Shown here: positions 5,879 through 5,967 of the stretch, piece after piece
Layout of the letters: every line of letters begins with the position of its first letter
Numbering within the stretch: the first letter of the stretch is position 1
Assembly (NCBI GenBank): GCA_002338255.1
Contig: DDHX01000010.1
Span: forward strand, 53,472-59,438
Direction of reading: 5' to 3'
From: Ruminococcaceae bacterium UBA1865
Lineage (GTDB): Bacteria > Bacillota > Clostridia > Oscillospirales > Acutalibacteraceae
Length of the DNA: 5,967 nucleotides
Program-made: the position numbers and the translations under genes
Notes under the pieces: model-generated
Told to the model about the DNA's origin: nothing
The model's database searches: none
What the model saw: the letters and a program-made list of their open reading frames with translations, nothing else

Positions 5879-5907
5879 ATTATACAGTTTAATAAGATTA
5901 CACGCAA
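5879..5907 (-). promoter_or_regulatory. Alternative promoter close to the XRE start
   Basis: On the minus strand TTGCGT (5907-5902) lies 17 bases before a perfect TATAAT (5884-5879). Transcription from here would begin around 5872, inside the Shine-Dalgarno region, leaving a leader of only about 14 bases. It competes with the TTGACA promoter inside the palindrome as the real start. The sequence alone does not decide between them. Confidence 0.4.
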
Positions 5908-5939
5908 TTTATGTAACAATTAGTTACATAAATTGTCAA
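5905..5939 (-). promoter_or_regulatory. Palindromic operator overlapping a promoter upstream of the XRE gene
   Basis: The perfect 13-base arms CAATTTATGTAAC (5905-5917) and GTTACATAAATTG (5923-5935) flank AATTA. The half-site TGTAAC / GTTACA is the kind of dyad bound by XRE repressors. On the minus strand a perfect -35 TTGACA (5939-5934) overlaps the outer arm, and 17 bases on a weak -10 (TTACAT, 5916-5911; or extended TGT-TACATA) lies in the other arm. A dimer bound here would cover the promoter. Negative autoregulation is inferred. The site could also control a gene running right from beyond the window. Confidence 0.7.
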
Positions 5940-5967
5940 TTTTATCCATAATTCGTTGACTTAGTAA

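Overview
The window reads as chromosomal DNA of an anaerobic, low-to-mid GC Firmicute, probably in the Clostridia (Oscillospiraceae/Ruminococcaceae-like). This is inferred from four things: the pgk-tpiA-gpmI gene order, a two-domain desulfoferrodoxin (an anaerobe's superoxide reductase), strong AGGAG-type ribosome binding sites, and very AT-rich intergenic DNA next to coding DNA of intermediate GC. No species assignment is possible from sequence alone.

Left part (1-2571, + strand): the end of a lower-glycolysis operon. It holds the last 47 codons of phosphoglycerate kinase, complete triosephosphate isomerase, and complete cofactor-independent phosphoglycerate mutase. Two hairpins without a U-tract lie between pgk and tpiA. 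The operon meets a convergent minus-strand gene at a shared hairpin terminator (2626-2666) whose good U-tract faces the minus strand.

Middle (2746-3442): a minus-strand desulfoferrodoxin gene with all expected iron ligands. Behind it is a 307-bp AT-rich divergent intergenic region. A perfect inverted repeat sits on the desulfoferrodoxin promoter, and a separate extended -10 promoter, flanked by its own inverted repeat, drives the rightward gene.

Right-centre (3428-5103, + strand): a family-5 (peptide/nickel type) ABC-transporter substrate-binding lipoprotein with no permease or ATPase genes beside it. Its Shine-Dalgarno and signal-peptide layout point to a CTG start 15 bases upstream of the first ATG. 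A strong intrinsic terminator follows.

Right end (5190-5967, minus strand): a 39-codon gene for a single-helix membrane peptide with a near-ideal promoter and ribosome binding site, then a 117-residue XRE/Cro-CI type repressor. A 31-bp near-perfect palindrome overlaps a TTGACA promoter upstream of the repressor and is the likely autoregulatory operator.

The glycolytic genes form one pathway unit. The other genes are single-gene units with their own signals, and the sequence does not show that they act together. I see no CRISPR array, mobile element, rRNA or tRNA, and no evidence for a multi-gene novel system. The points most worth a second look are the CTG start, the three promoter-associated inverted repeats and the small membrane protein.
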